Source of the DNA: Anaerolineae bacterium
GTDB lineage: Bacteria > Chloroflexota > Anaerolineae > Aggregatilineales > Phototrophicaceae
Length of the DNA: 64,000 nt
Assembly (NCBI GenBank): GCA_023382675.1
Contig: JAHDWN010000026.1
Location: 1 to 64,000 of the forward strand
Reading direction: 5' to 3'
Both the position numbers and the translations under genes were made by a program. Positions 1-8,736 of this stretch are shown here, one piece after another. Within the stretch, counting starts at the first letter, position 1, and every line of letters starts with the position of its first letter. The notes below the pieces were generated by a model, which saw only the letters and a program-made list of their open reading frames with translations, did not search any database and was not told the origin of the DNA.

Positions 1-186
1 CTCTAGCCCATCCAGACCGGGCAGCATGATGTCGAGTATGACCAGATCAGGACGGTATCGACGAAAGTGCGCTAAGCCCTCCAACCCATCTTTAGCGACA
101 TGGACTGTGCTGCCGTCAGCCTTCAAGTATGCTTCAACCAGATTCAGAATAGGCGCTTCGTCATCGATTACAAGTATGGTCGCCAT
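1..186 (-). CDS. Response regulator receiver domain (partial, C-terminus off the window)
   Basis: The 62 visible codons begin MATILVIDDE, and the frame stays open to the left edge. This is the start of a CheY-like receiver domain: the acidic pair VIDDE lies after the first strand, and DLVILDIMLPG carries the phospho-acceptor aspartate with the usual MLPG turn. Receiver domains accept phosphate from a histidine kinase. The output domain is outside the window, so the regulator class cannot be told. It is divergent from the sugar-uptake genes that follow. Confidence 0.85.
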   Translation of the reverse strand, partial: MATILVIDDEAPILNLVEAYLKADGSTVHVAKDGLEGLAHFRRYRPDLVILDIMLPGLDGLE

Positions 187-416
187 GTGTGCGTCCTCTC
201 GTGCCGCATATGCCTCCATTTTAGGGCAGTTGTTGACAAGTTTGATCGGCTTGCACATTCTTTCATTACTTGCACAAAATCAAAAATTGAGTCACATTAT
301 AAGCGCGCCGAGTACGGCAAGATGTATTTCGAACGGACTTTAGGAGGTGATACCAGGCATCACAAGAGTCTAGTAGGTTCGAGCCAATTGAATTACAGCA
401 CGATATTAAGGATGGA
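187..416. other. Divergent intergenic region with an orphan full-length Shine-Dalgarno
   Basis: The region is AT-richer than its surroundings and should hold the promoters of the response regulator (leftward) and the binding-protein gene (rightward). Two TTGCAC hexamers lie 19 bp apart at 251 and 270, but no convincing -35/-10 pair could be fixed. TAGGAGGTGAT at 341-351 is a near-complete match to the anti-Shine-Dalgarno of 16S rRNA, yet no start codon lies at a usable distance. The real gene start is some 70 nt further on. Confidence 0.5.
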
Positions 417-2093
417 ATGCTTATGCGTACACGATCTGTATTCTTCGTTCTACTTGTCCTCAGCATCCTCCTAGCGCTAGGTGTGAGCCAGGTAGCCGCG
501 CAAGATACCTTCATGGGCAAGACTGCTGAAGAGCTTTTCCCCGGCGCTGCCAACGATCAAGAACGAGCGTCGGCGATGGCTGCGCTGCTGGCAGCCAATC
601 TGCCGGACGCCACCGGTCGCTTCGCCGGCCAAACCCTGACTGTCTCTGTGCAGCAGGCAGGCGCTCGCGGCGGTATCTCTGGCCCCTATTACTTCTGGCG
701 TGATGTCTTCGAGACCGCAACCGGGGCGACGCTGGAAATCGTCGAAATCCCGCAAGCACAGTATTTCACCACCACTTCGACGGACTTCCTGACCGGGCAG
801 AACAGCTACGATGTCATGAACATCGGTGCGTGGTTCCTGGCCGATTACGTCTCCAACGCCTGGATCCAGCCTGTCACCAGCTATGTGGGTCAAGATGGCT
901 ACCCGGCATGGAATACGGAAGACGTGTTCCCGTCGCTGGCAGCCCTCATGCAGTGGCAGGGTGACTGGTACGGCGCGCTGAACGACGGCGATGCCCAGAT
1001 GCTGTATTTCCGCAAAGACATTCTGGAAGATCCGGAATGGCAGGCGGCTTTCGAAGCTGAAGTCGGCTCCCCGATGCCATACCCGATTGAGACCTGGCAG
1101 GATCTGCTGGCGATCACAACGTTCTTCAATGGCAAGGATTGGAACGGCGACGGCGACCCGGATGACGGCATCAGCCTGCATCTGCGCAGCGGTGGACAGG
1201 GCTTCTTCCACTTCATGTCGCTCTCAGCACCTTTCGCCATTACCCCGGCAGAAGGCGACGACATCAAGCAAGTCACCAAGTACGACAATGTCTATTGGTT
1301 CGATCCTGACGACATGACCCCGCTGATCAACCAGCCTGGTCACGTTGCAGCCCTCGAATACCTCAAGACGTTGGCGGCCACCGGCTCCGAAGCGCAGTTC
1401 GGTTGGGAATTGGCAGAGGCCTGGGATAACTTCCTGAACGGCAACGCCGTCGCGACGTTCTCCTGGGGCGACGTCGGCTCGCTGGCACAGGACCCGACAC
1501 GTTCGACCATCACCGGCAACCTTGGCGGCGCGCGCATTCCGTGCTCCGAACGCTGGTACGATCGTGAGACCGGCGCGTTTGTTGAAGACAGCGAGAACCC
1601 GAACTGCGTCGGTAACACGACCGGCGGCTCCTGGTTCCCGGTGATGTCGGCCTTCACTGATGTGCCGGAGCTGGCCTACTACTTCATGGCGATGCACGCG
1701 AACAAGCCGATCAACTTCTGGAACGTAGTTTACGGCTGGACGGGCGTTGATCCGGGCGCTACTTACACTCTGTTCCCGCCTACTGGCACGGCTACGGTCG
1801 AAGACTACGTGAATGCAGGCTACAACGCGGGTGACGCCGAAGAATTCATCACGGGTTACGGCGAAAACTTCTTCAGCCATCCGATCTACGAGACGTACCT
1901 CCGTATTCCTGGCACTGTTCAGTACTGGGACATTCTGGATGTACGCCTGGCGCAGGCGATGACCGATCAGTCTACCCCGCAGGAGGCACTGGATCTGGTG
2001 GCTCAGGAATGGGATGCCGTTACCAATGACCTCGGTCGCGATGCGCAGATTGCGATTTACCAGGCTTCGCTCGGCTACACGCCCGGCGGCTAG
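417..2093 (+). CDS. Extracellular solute-binding protein of a carbohydrate ABC transporter
   Basis: This 558-residue protein has a Sec signal peptide (basic MRTRS, a hydrophobic stretch to about residue 25, then VAAQ as a cleavage site). The body fits family 1 extracellular solute-binding proteins, which capture sugars or oligosaccharides outside the membrane and hand them to a MalF/MalG-type channel. Aromatic-rich stretches such as YYFWRD and GGSWFPV fit a sugar-binding cleft. The two permease genes downstream support the role. The actual sugar cannot be read from the sequence. An in-frame ATG at 423 is better spaced from AAGGATGG than the ATG at 417, so the true start may be two codons later. 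A hairpin follows the gene. Confidence 0.88.
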   Translation: MLMRTRSVFFVLLVLSILLALGVSQVAAQDTFMGKTAEELFPGAANDQERASAMAALLAANLPDATGRFAGQTLTVSVQQAGARGGISGPYYFWRDVFETATGATLEIVEIPQAQYFTTTSTDFLTGQNSYDVMNIGAWFLADYVSNAWIQPVTSYVGQDGYPAWNTEDVFPSLAALMQWQGDWYGALNDGDAQMLYFRKDILEDPEWQAAFEAEVGSPMPYPIETWQDLLAITTFFNGKDWNGDGDPDDGISLHLRSGGQGFFHFMSLSAPFAITPAEGDDIKQVTKYDNVYWFDPDDMTPLINQPGHVAALEYLKTLAATGSEAQFGWELAEAWDNFLNGNAVATFSWGDVGSLAQDPTRSTITGNLGGARIPCSERWYDRETGAFVEDSENPNCVGNTTGGSWFPVMSAFTDVPELAYYFMAMHANKPINFWNVVYGWTGVDPGATYTLFPPTGTATVEDYVNAGYNAGDAEEFITGYGENFFSHPIYETYLRIPGTVQYWDILDVRLAQAMTDQSTPQEALDLVAQEWDAVTNDLGRDAQIAIYQASLGYTPGG

Positions 2094-2132
2094 TCTCAAC
2101 GCAGTCTCATCGCGTTCGTATGTGACACCAGG

Positions 2133-2160
2133 GGGAGAGGACCTTGTTCCTCTCCCTTTG
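2133..2160 (+). terminator. Hairpin after the binding-protein gene
   Basis: A 9-bp perfect stem (GGGAGAGGA with TCCTCTCCC, 2133-2141 and 2148-2156) with a 6-nt loop is followed by TTTG. It lies between the binding-protein gene and the first permease gene. A leaky terminator or 3' mRNA-stabilising hairpin here would give more binding protein than permease, a common arrangement in ABC importers. Confidence 0.65.
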
Positions 2161-2250
2161 TCGAACTCGTTTCAGAGCAGCGGCCTAAATTAGCGTTACA
2201 TAGAGTACAGGTTGAGGCATTCATAGAGTCGCCCCAGCTTCATTAGGGAT

Positions 2251-3357
2251 ATGAATATGCCTGATATTGAAACCGGAAAACTATTGGCCGGGTTAATCCC
2301 TGGCTTGATACCCGCAGCCGTGGCAGCCTTTCGGGGCCGCTACATACTCGCGGTTGTGGCGCTGGTCGTCTGTACCCTCGCCGGTCTGGCGGGAGAGTAC
2401 ATCTTCAGTATCCCCATGGCGATCAACTTCCTGGTCACGGCACTTGTGTTACGCGGACGGCGTGGCAAGCAGGAAGAAGTATCGGCGGTCTACAAACGCA
2501 GCAATGCGCGCTTCTACTTCTTGCTGCCGGGGGTGTTCTGGATCCTTACCTTCACGCTCTTTCCGCTCATTTACTCGCTTTATTTGAGTTTCACTAACGC
2601 ACGGCTTCAGAATATCACGCGCGGTTGGAGCCTCATTGGGCTGGAGAACTATTCCAGTATTGGCAGCGACCTGCGCGTGTCCGAGACGGTTGTCACCTCG
2701 GTGTTTCTGACGCTGGGGAGTCTGGCGCTGACGCTGATTCTGGGCACGTTCATCGCCTGGGTTTTCAATCACGATATCCCCGGCCTGCGGATTTTCCGCT
2801 CGATCCTGACGATGCCCCTGTTTGCCGCACCGATTGCGCTCGGCTTCATGGGGTTGATCCTCTTTAACGAGAATAGTGGCTCGATTAACTACATGATCCG
2901 TGGTTTGGGAGGCCAGGGGGTCAACTGGTTTACCGATCCCTGGTCAGCCCGCGCAGCCGTGCTGCTGATCGATTCCTGGCAGTGGACGCCGTTCGTCTTC
3001 ATCATCATTCTGGCAGCCATGCAATCCATCCCGGACGAACTGTATGAAGCGGCGCGTCTCGATACGAATTCGGGCTGGTCGCTCTTCCGCAGCATCACCT
3101 TCCCGCTGATCGCACCGGCGTTAGGGACGGTCGCGCTGCTGCGTTTGGTCGAAACCTTCAAGATCCTCGACATTCCGTTGTCGATGCTTGGCGGCGGGCC
3201 GGGGACCGCTACCCAGACCTATTCGTATTACATCTACCAGACCGGCTTGCGCAATTTTGACATGGGGTATGCTTCGGCGCTGGCCTACATTCTGGTGATC
3301 ATCGCCATCATCATTACAACGATTTACTTCCAGCGTATGCGCGCGCGCTTCGAGTAG
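2251..3357 (+). CDS. MalF-type sugar ABC transporter permease
   Basis: This 368-residue membrane protein is the first channel subunit of the importer. The first 75 residues form about two extra hydrophobic segments ending in a basic loop (RGRRGKQEE), before the core that begins near FYFLLPGVFWILTFTLFPL. The EAA loop that docks on the ATPase is seen as DELYEAARLDTNSGW (roughly residues 265-280). The C-terminal ALAYILVIIAI segment is the last membrane helix. The MalG-type partner starts 21 nt after it. The ATPase is not encoded nearby, so a shared MsmK/UgpC-like ATPase elsewhere is likely. Confidence 0.9.
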   Translation: MNMPDIETGKLLAGLIPGLIPAAVAAFRGRYILAVVALVVCTLAGLAGEYIFSIPMAINFLVTALVLRGRRGKQEEVSAVYKRSNARFYFLLPGVFWILTFTLFPLIYSLYLSFTNARLQNITRGWSLIGLENYSSIGSDLRVSETVVTSVFLTLGSLALTLILGTFIAWVFNHDIPGLRIFRSILTMPLFAAPIALGFMGLILFNENSGSINYMIRGLGGQGVNWFTDPWSARAAVLLIDSWQWTPFVFIIILAAMQSIPDELYEAARLDTNSGWSLFRSITFPLIAPALGTVALLRLVETFKILDIPLSMLGGGPGTATQTYSYYIYQTGLRNFDMGYASALAYILVIIAIIITTIYFQRMRARFE

Positions 3358-3378
3358 GGCGAGCGGAGTACCCCTATT

Positions 3379-4266
3379 ATGGCAACGCAATCCGCGATAC
3401 GGCCTGGAAATGCACAAACCAAGAACACAGTGACGCCCGGCTGGACACGTGTGCTCATCTGGCTAACGATTATATTCGTCACCTTCTGGGTGCTCTACCC
3501 GTTCGCCTGGGCGATTATCACATCCTTCAAAACGCAGCGTCAGGCGCTTGAACCGACCTTCGTGCCCTTCCTTCAATTCAATCCAAGCATCGAGAACTGG
3601 TCTGCCGAGTTGGGACTGGCGGGCCGCGAAACGGCGACGGCCATCGGCAATAGTATTGCCATCTCCCTCGGAGCGACGTTCGTCGCCACCATTCTGGGCA
3701 CATCGACGGGTTATGCACTGGCGCGGTTTCGCTATGGTATCGGCAACGTGAATGTCGTGTCGTGGGTGCTGTCGCAGCGCTTCCTGCCGCCGGTGGCGAC
3801 GATGATCCCCTTCTTCTTGCTCATCCAGCGATTACAAGGCATCGACACTATCTGGGGCATGATCCTCGTCAACACGACCTTTGTTCTGCCCTTTGCCATT
3901 CTGATCATGCGCGACTACTTCGCTGATTTCCCGGAGGAAATCGAAGAGGCGGCGCTGGTCGATGGCGCAAGTCCGGTGCAGATTCTCTTGCGTGTGGCGC
4001 TGCCCCTGGCAGGCCCAGCGCTCACGGCAGCGGCGGTGATCTGCTTTGCGTTCGCCTGGAACGAATATCTGTTTGCGAGCGTCATGGCCGCCAACAAAGC
4101 CAAGCCGTATACATTCCTCGTCGCCAGCACCAGCACTTCGCGCGGTGTTCACTTTGGTTATCTGGCGACACGTATGTTGATCGCGATTACGCTGCCGGTC
4201 GTGCTCTCGCTGTTCGTGCAGCGTTATATCGTGCGCGGGCTGACGCTCGGCGCGGTCAAAGGCTGA
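3379..4266 (+). CDS. MalG-type sugar ABC transporter permease, copy 1
   Basis: This 295-residue protein is the second channel subunit. It shows the usual MalG plan: one N-terminal helix (VLIWLTIIFVTFWVLYPF), the SFKT motif, then five helices. The EAA loop reads EEIEEAALVDGASP at about residues 191-204. It ends in the typical RYIVRGLTLGAVKG. It follows the MalF-type gene by 21 nt and forms one operon with it. A second, nearly identical copy follows after a 169-nt spacer that holds a malF relic. Confidence 0.92.
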   Translation: MATQSAIRPGNAQTKNTVTPGWTRVLIWLTIIFVTFWVLYPFAWAIITSFKTQRQALEPTFVPFLQFNPSIENWSAELGLAGRETATAIGNSIAISLGATFVATILGTSTGYALARFRYGIGNVNVVSWVLSQRFLPPVATMIPFFLLIQRLQGIDTIWGMILVNTTFVLPFAILIMRDYFADFPEEIEEAALVDGASPVQILLRVALPLAGPALTAAAVICFAFAWNEYLFASVMAANKAKPYTFLVASTSTSRGVHFGYLATRMLIAITLPVVLSLFVQRYIVRGLTLGAVKG

Positions 4267-4295
4267 CGTATGCGCAGCGATCATGACTGGGGCAC

Positions 4296-4415
4296 GGCTT
4301 GCCTGAATGAACTACACGATGAGATAGACCTTGGCGCTGGCCTGCATCCTGATGATTATCGCCGTCATCATGACGGCGGCACACCTCTAACATGTGAGTC
4401 CGCGCTTCGAACAGG
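4296..4415 (+). pseudogene. Relic of the 3' end of a second malF-type gene
   Basis: The spacer between the two malG copies aligns with the last part of the intact malF-type gene and its downstream leader. Read from 4334, it gives ALACILMIIAVIMTAAHL, a stop, then HVSPRFEQ. The intact gene ends ALAYILVIIAIIITT...RARFE. The upstream part (4299-4333) is also recognisable as DNA but is out of frame by a few bases. It has an internal stop and no start, so it cannot encode a permease. It implies that malF and malG were duplicated together and that the second malF was then mostly deleted. Confidence 0.8.
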
Positions 4416-4435
4416 GCGGAAGGAGTAACCGCATC

Positions 4436-5326
4436 ATGGCAGCAACACAAACCGCGGTACGACCGCGCGACACGCAGAGCAAGAACACAATGTCGCCAGG
4501 TTGGTCACGTGTGCTTATCTGGGTGGCAATTATCTTCATCACCTTCTGGGTGCTTTATCCGTTCGTCTGGGCGGTGATTACGTCATTCAAGACACAGCGC
4601 GAGGCGCTCGACCCGACCTTCGTGCCCTTCCTTCAATTCAATCCAAGCATCGAAAACTGGTCTGCCGAACTGGGGCTAGGTGGCCGCGAAACGTCGCTGG
4701 CAATCGGCAACAGCATCGCTATCGCCGTAGGCTCGACATTGCTGGCGACGATCCTGGGCACACTGACAGGCTATGCGTTGGCGCGTTTCCGTTATGGCAT
4801 CGGCAACGTAAATGTCGTGTCCTGGGTGCTGTCGCAGCGCTTCCTGCCGCCGGTGGCGACGATGATCCCCTTCTTCCTGCTCATCCAGCGGTTGCAGGCC
4901 ATCGATACCGTTGGCGGCATGATCCTCGTCAACACCACCTTTACGCTGCCCTTTGCCATCCTGATCATGCGCGACTTCTTTGCCGACTTCCCGGAGGAGA
5001 TCGAGGAGGCGGCGTTAGTCGATGGCGCAAGTCCGGTGCAGATTCTCTTGCGCGTGGCGCTGCCCCTGGCAGGCCCGGCGATCACGGCGGCGGCGATCAT
5101 CTGCTTTGCCTTCGCCTGGAACGAATACCTGTTCGCCAGCGTGATGGCACCCAACAAGGCCAAGCCCTATACATTCCTCGTCGCCAGCACCAGCACTGTG
5201 CGCGGTGTGCATTTTGGCTATCTGGCGACACGCATGTTGATCGCGATCACGCTGCCGGTTGTGCTCTCGCTGTTCGTGCAGCGGTACATCGTGCGTGGTC
5301 TGACCCTGGGTGCAGTCAAAGGCTGA
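4436..5326 (+). CDS. MalG-type sugar ABC transporter permease, copy 2
   Basis: This 296-residue protein is a close paralogue of copy 1, with by-eye identity in the high eighties percent and long runs of identical DNA. The EAA loop EEIEEAALVDGASP and the C-terminus are unchanged. Differences cluster in the N-terminal tail and the first two helices. The start at 4436 is chosen because MAATQTAVRP aligns with the start of copy 1 and GGAAGGAG lies about 10 nt upstream. A longer frame from 4394 runs through the malF relic. Keeping both copies may reflect dosage or simply recent duplication. Confidence 0.88.
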   Translation: MAATQTAVRPRDTQSKNTMSPGWSRVLIWVAIIFITFWVLYPFVWAVITSFKTQREALDPTFVPFLQFNPSIENWSAELGLGGRETSLAIGNSIAIAVGSTLLATILGTLTGYALARFRYGIGNVNVVSWVLSQRFLPPVATMIPFFLLIQRLQAIDTVGGMILVNTTFTLPFAILIMRDFFADFPEEIEEAALVDGASPVQILLRVALPLAGPAITAAAIICFAFAWNEYLFASVMAPNKAKPYTFLVASTSTVRGVHFGYLATRMLIAITLPVVLSLFVQRYIVRGLTLGAVKG

Positions 5327-5361
5327 TGATCGACCGATGAGGCTCTTTGCCAATCGCATGG

Positions 5362-5391
5362 GGGCATGGCATCGTCCATGCCCTTATCGTT
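5362..5391 (+). terminator. Probable terminator of the sugar ABC operon
   Basis: An 8-bp perfect stem (GGGCATGG with CCATGCCC, 5362-5369 and 5376-5383) with a 6-nt loop is followed by TTATCGTTT. It lies 35 nt after the second malG stop. Confidence 0.6.
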
Positions 5392-5475
5392 TCAGCATTG
5401 AGATGCCCCTACTGTCAATGTTTCAGCATTGTGATACCATTTACTAGTGCTATCTGTCTCGGATCAGGCCGATTC

Positions 5476-6159
5476 ATGCAAGACCAGTTGATCAACATCA
5501 AGGGCGTGGGCGATGGATTGCGCATTACGCTCGATGAAGCCGAGGAATGGAGCAACATCACCGCGCTGCTCGCATCGCGCATCGACCAGCAGAGTGCCTT
5601 CTTTAGTGGCGCACGGGTCACGCTGGATGTGGGCGCGCGGCCTGTGCGCAAAGATGAGATGATGTCGATCAAAGCACTGCTCGACCGGCGTGGTTTGACG
5701 CTTGCGGTCGTTCTGAGCGACAGCCAGACGACGCTCGACTCCGCGGACGCGCTCGATCTGCGCGCTAATGTGAGTGCCGTGCCTGCGCCAGAACCGGTTG
5801 ATGGCCTGGCGCCATTCAACCCGGAAGAAGAAGGTACTGCCGGGGTCATGATCCGGCGGACGCTGCGCTCCGGGCGAACTGTACGCAGCGCCGGGCACGT
5901 GGTCGTCTTTGGCGATGTCAATCCCGGCGCGGAAATCCAGGCAGTCGGCGATGTGATCATCTGGGGGCGGCTGCGCGGCATGGTTCACGCTGGTGCGCAC
6001 GGCGATACCAACGCCGTTGTCTGTGCGCTGGATATGACCCCGACACAGTTGCGCATTGCCGGGTATCTGACCACGTCGCCGCAAGATAAACGCCAGAAAC
6101 CCAGGCCGGAAATTGCCTTTATCCGTGATGGGCATATTGTCGTAGAAGCGTGGGAATGA
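5476..6159 (+). CDS. minC: Septum site-determining protein MinC
   Basis: This 227-residue protein is the FtsZ inhibitor of the Min system. The C-terminal beta-helix domain is clear: IRRTLRSGRTVRS, then GDVNPGAEI, then GDVIIWGRLRGMVHAGAHGD and PTQLRIAGYL, which are MinC signatures for dimerisation and MinD binding. The N-terminal half (about residues 1-110) is weakly conserved, as is usual. The start MQDQLINIK is preferred over an upstream ATG at 5347, whose extra residues are unlike MinC. minD and minE follow. Confidence 0.9.
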   Translation: MQDQLINIKGVGDGLRITLDEAEEWSNITALLASRIDQQSAFFSGARVTLDVGARPVRKDEMMSIKALLDRRGLTLAVVLSDSQTTLDSADALDLRANVSAVPAPEPVDGLAPFNPEEEGTAGVMIRRTLRSGRTVRSAGHVVVFGDVNPGAEIQAVGDVIIWGRLRGMVHAGAHGDTNAVVCALDMTPTQLRIAGYLTTSPQDKRQKPRPEIAFIRDGHIVVEAWE

Positions 6160-6265
6160 CAAGCCTGAGGTTAGCGGCTTCATCTGTGGGTGGGCCGACC
6201 GGCGTTTTTGATGACTGCACGATACAGCAACAGCCCGGGATGTTATTCTGCACAAAGGGGAGACC

Positions 6266-7069
6266 ATGACGGGGAAAGTGGTGACGATTACGTCGGGTAA
6301 AGGCGGAGTGGGCAAAACGACCACAACCGCAAACCTGGGCGTGGCACTGGCACGATTAGGGCAGAAAGTCGTCTTGATCGACGCCGACATCGGTCTGCGT
6401 AATCTCGATATCGTGCTCGGCCTGGAAAACCGGATCGTTTATGATCTGGTCGATGTCGTCGAGGGTAGAGCCAAACTGCGCACAGCGTTGATCAAACACA
6501 AGAGCTTCCCCGATCTGTACCTCCTGCCGGCGGCGCAGACGCGCGACAAAACCGCCGTCAGCCCACAAGACATGATCCAGCTTTGCAACCAACTGCGCCC
6601 GGAATTCGATTTCATCTTGATCGACTGCCCGGCAGGGATCGAACGCGGATTTCGCAATGCGGTCGCCCCTGCCGATGAAGTGCTGATTGTGACCAACCCT
6701 GAAGTGTCTGCCGTCCGCGACGCCGACCGCATCATCGGTCTGCTGGAAGCGGAGCGCAAAGGCCCCGGCAGACTCGTCCTCAACCGCATTAAACCCGACA
6801 TGGTGCGCAAGGGCGAGATGCTGGCCCCGGACGACGTGACCGATATTCTCGGTATTAAAATCCTGGGCATCGTTCCGGAAGATGAGAATGTTGTCCCCTC
6901 GTCCAACAGCGGCATTCCGATCACACTCAACGATAATTCCCGCGCCGGGAAGGCGTTTCACAACATCGCGCGCCGGCTAATGGGCGAGCGCGTGCCGTTC
7001 ATGTCCTTGGAAGAAAGCGGCGGCTTTTTCAAGCGCCTGGGCCGAATTTTCTCTGGCGGCGGGGGTTAG
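6266..7069 (+). CDS. minD: Septum site-determining ATPase MinD
   Basis: This 267-residue ParA/MinD-type ATPase has the deviant Walker A motif GKGGVGKTTTT at residues 10-20, the switch region DADIGLRNLD, and DFILIDCPAG as Walker B. It ends in the amphipathic membrane-targeting helix GGFFKRLGRIF. ATP-bound MinD dimerises on the membrane and recruits MinC and MinE. AGGGGAGACC lies just before the ATG. It lies between minC and minE. Confidence 0.96.
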   Translation: MTGKVVTITSGKGGVGKTTTTANLGVALARLGQKVVLIDADIGLRNLDIVLGLENRIVYDLVDVVEGRAKLRTALIKHKSFPDLYLLPAAQTRDKTAVSPQDMIQLCNQLRPEFDFILIDCPAGIERGFRNAVAPADEVLIVTNPEVSAVRDADRIIGLLEAERKGPGRLVLNRIKPDMVRKGEMLAPDDVTDILGIKILGIVPEDENVVPSSNSGIPITLNDNSRAGKAFHNIARRLMGERVPFMSLEESGGFFKRLGRIFSGGGG

Positions 7070-7078
7070 GGGCGGACG

Positions 7079-7483
7079 ATGAGCAGTTTCTGGGAGCGCC
7101 TGCTTGGGCGCAGCAATCTGCGGGGTACAGGCCAACAGGCAAAAGATCGGCTGCAATTCGTCCTGCTGCACGACCGGCTCAACATGTCGCCGGAACGCAT
7201 GGAGGCGATGAAGCAGGAGATCCTGGCAGTCATCTCCAAGTACGTATCGGTCGATGAGCAGAAGGTCGATATTGCGCTCCAACGCCGCGATAGCGCCAGC
7301 CTCCTGATCGCTGAAGTGCCGTTCCTCACCACCATCCACAAGGACGATGACGAAGTAGACGAAAACCGCGAACAACAACAAGCCGAGGATGAGGTAGAAG
7401 CTCCGCCGCCAACCAAAAAGTCGCGCCGCAAAAAAGCCTCACCTGCCGAAGACGCCAACGAGATGCCTGAGGATGACGCCTGA
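7079..7483 (+). CDS. minE: Cell division topological specificity factor MinE
   Basis: The first 85 residues are a standard MinE: an N-terminal membrane-binding helix (SFWERLLGR), the anti-MinCD helix region around RLQFVLLHDR, and the dimerisation domain ending LLIAEVPF. MinE stimulates MinD ATPase and drives pole-to-pole oscillation. At 134 residues it is longer than the usual 85-90. The extra 45-residue tail is highly charged and looks disordered, first acidic (KDDDEVDENRE), then basic (KKSRRKK), then acidic. It starts 9 nt after minD. Confidence 0.92.
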   Translation: MSSFWERLLGRSNLRGTGQQAKDRLQFVLLHDRLNMSPERMEAMKQEILAVISKYVSVDEQKVDIALQRRDSASLLIAEVPFLTTIHKDDDEVDENREQQQAEDEVEAPPPTKKSRRKKASPAEDANEMPEDDA

Positions 7484-7607
7484 TAGGATTGGCGCGAACC
7501 TGACGCGTTTTTCGTGTGGAATTCACATCGTACAGCCGCCTCTGTTCGTTCCGCTTTCGCAGCGCTATAATGCCACACGGTTGATGTTGTAGACTTAACG
7601 GAACGGA

Positions 7608-8723
7608 ATGCGCAGTCACCCCACCAGCCTCTGGCGACAGTTCGATTTCCTGCTCTTTGCCGTCACCATCATCCTCACCATCTTCGGCGTGCTCATGATC
7701 CGCAGCGCCACGCTCGACGCCATCGATCCTGACCTGATCGCGCGCGTACCCAATCAGATTCGCTACGGCCTGATCAGTCTGGTGGTCATGTTCGCGCTGG
7801 CGGCGCTCGATTACCGTCTGCTCGGCGGAATCCACGACTGGCTCTATGTGATCATGGTCGGCCTGCTGATCGCGGTGCTGCTCTTCGGCACAACCGGCGA
7901 CGGCGGTATCACCCAGGGCTGGCTCAACCTCGGCATCCCGATCCAGCCTGCTGAGATCGCCAAAGTGCTGATCATCGTCACACTGGGGCGCTTCCTGGCG
8001 GATAACTTCGAACGCATCGACCGCTGGGGCACGATCTTCCGCTCGATTGTCCATATCGGCGTCCCCGCCGCGCTGATTGTCGCCCAGCCCGACCTGGGCA
8101 TGACGATTGTCTTAGGCGTCATGTGGTTCGTGATGGTCTGGGGTGCAGGGCTGCCGATCAAGCGCATTTTGCAGGCGGTCGCTATCGTCCTGGTCGTTCT
8201 GCCGCTGGCAGCGCCGGTCGTCTGGTCACAGATGGAACAATACCAGCGCGATCGTCTGCTCTCGTTCATCTTCGAAGACAGCGACCCGGATGCCGCCTAC
8301 AACATCCGCCAGGCGCGCATCAGCATCGGCTCTGGCGGTCTGCTCGGCGAGGGCTATGCGCAGGGATCGCAGAACACAGGGCGCTTCCTGCGTGTGCGCC
8401 ACACCGATTTCATCTTCGCCGTCATCGCCGAAGAATTCGGCTTCGTCGGCTGTGTCGTCGTCATGATCTTGCTCGGCGTCGTCATTCTGCGCATCTTACG
8501 CGGTGCTCGGCTGGCGGTCGATCCGCTCGGCAGTCTGATCTGTTATGGCGTGGCGGCCTTTATCTTCTTCCAGACGTTCGTCTCCATCGGCATGAATTTG
8601 GGGCTGATGCCGGTGACGGGGCTGACGCTGCCGTTCATCAGCTCCGGCGGTACGTCGCTGCTCTCGACACTGGCGGGCGTCGGCCTCGCGCAGAGCGTCA
8701 TCATGCGCCGGGCGCGGGTGTAG
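7608..8723 (+). CDS. RodA/FtsW/SpoVE-family peptidoglycan polymerase
   Basis: This 371-residue protein has about ten membrane helices. SEDS-family marks are visible: QPDLGMTIVLG around residue 165, the loop SGGLLGEGYAQGSQ near 245, HTDFIFAVIAEEFGF near 265, and the C-terminal LPFISSGGTSLLS. SEDS proteins polymerise lipid II into glycan strands together with a class B PBP. The short length and compact N-terminus suggest RodA (elongation) rather than FtsW, but I cannot separate the two with certainty. Its place after minCDE fits a shape and division locus. Confidence 0.9.
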   Translation: MRSHPTSLWRQFDFLLFAVTIILTIFGVLMIRSATLDAIDPDLIARVPNQIRYGLISLVVMFALAALDYRLLGGIHDWLYVIMVGLLIAVLLFGTTGDGGITQGWLNLGIPIQPAEIAKVLIIVTLGRFLADNFERIDRWGTIFRSIVHIGVPAALIVAQPDLGMTIVLGVMWFVMVWGAGLPIKRILQAVAIVLVVLPLAAPVVWSQMEQYQRDRLLSFIFEDSDPDAAYNIRQARISIGSGGLLGEGYAQGSQNTGRFLRVRHTDFIFAVIAEEFGFVGCVVVMILLGVVILRILRGARLAVDPLGSLICYGVAAFIFFQTFVSIGMNLGLMPVTGLTLPFISSGGTSLLSTLAGVGLAQSVIMRRARV

Positions 8724-8736
8724 CGGAGATCGTGTT

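Noticed and set aside
370-392. tRNA T-arm-like GGTTCGAGCC
   Set aside because: The flanking bases do not pair into a T stem, and no acceptor or anticodon arm can be drawn.
4501-5340. 279-residue frame overlapping malG copy 2
   Set aside because: Composition is rich in Arg, Gly and His with no family match, and the overlapping permease frame is certain.
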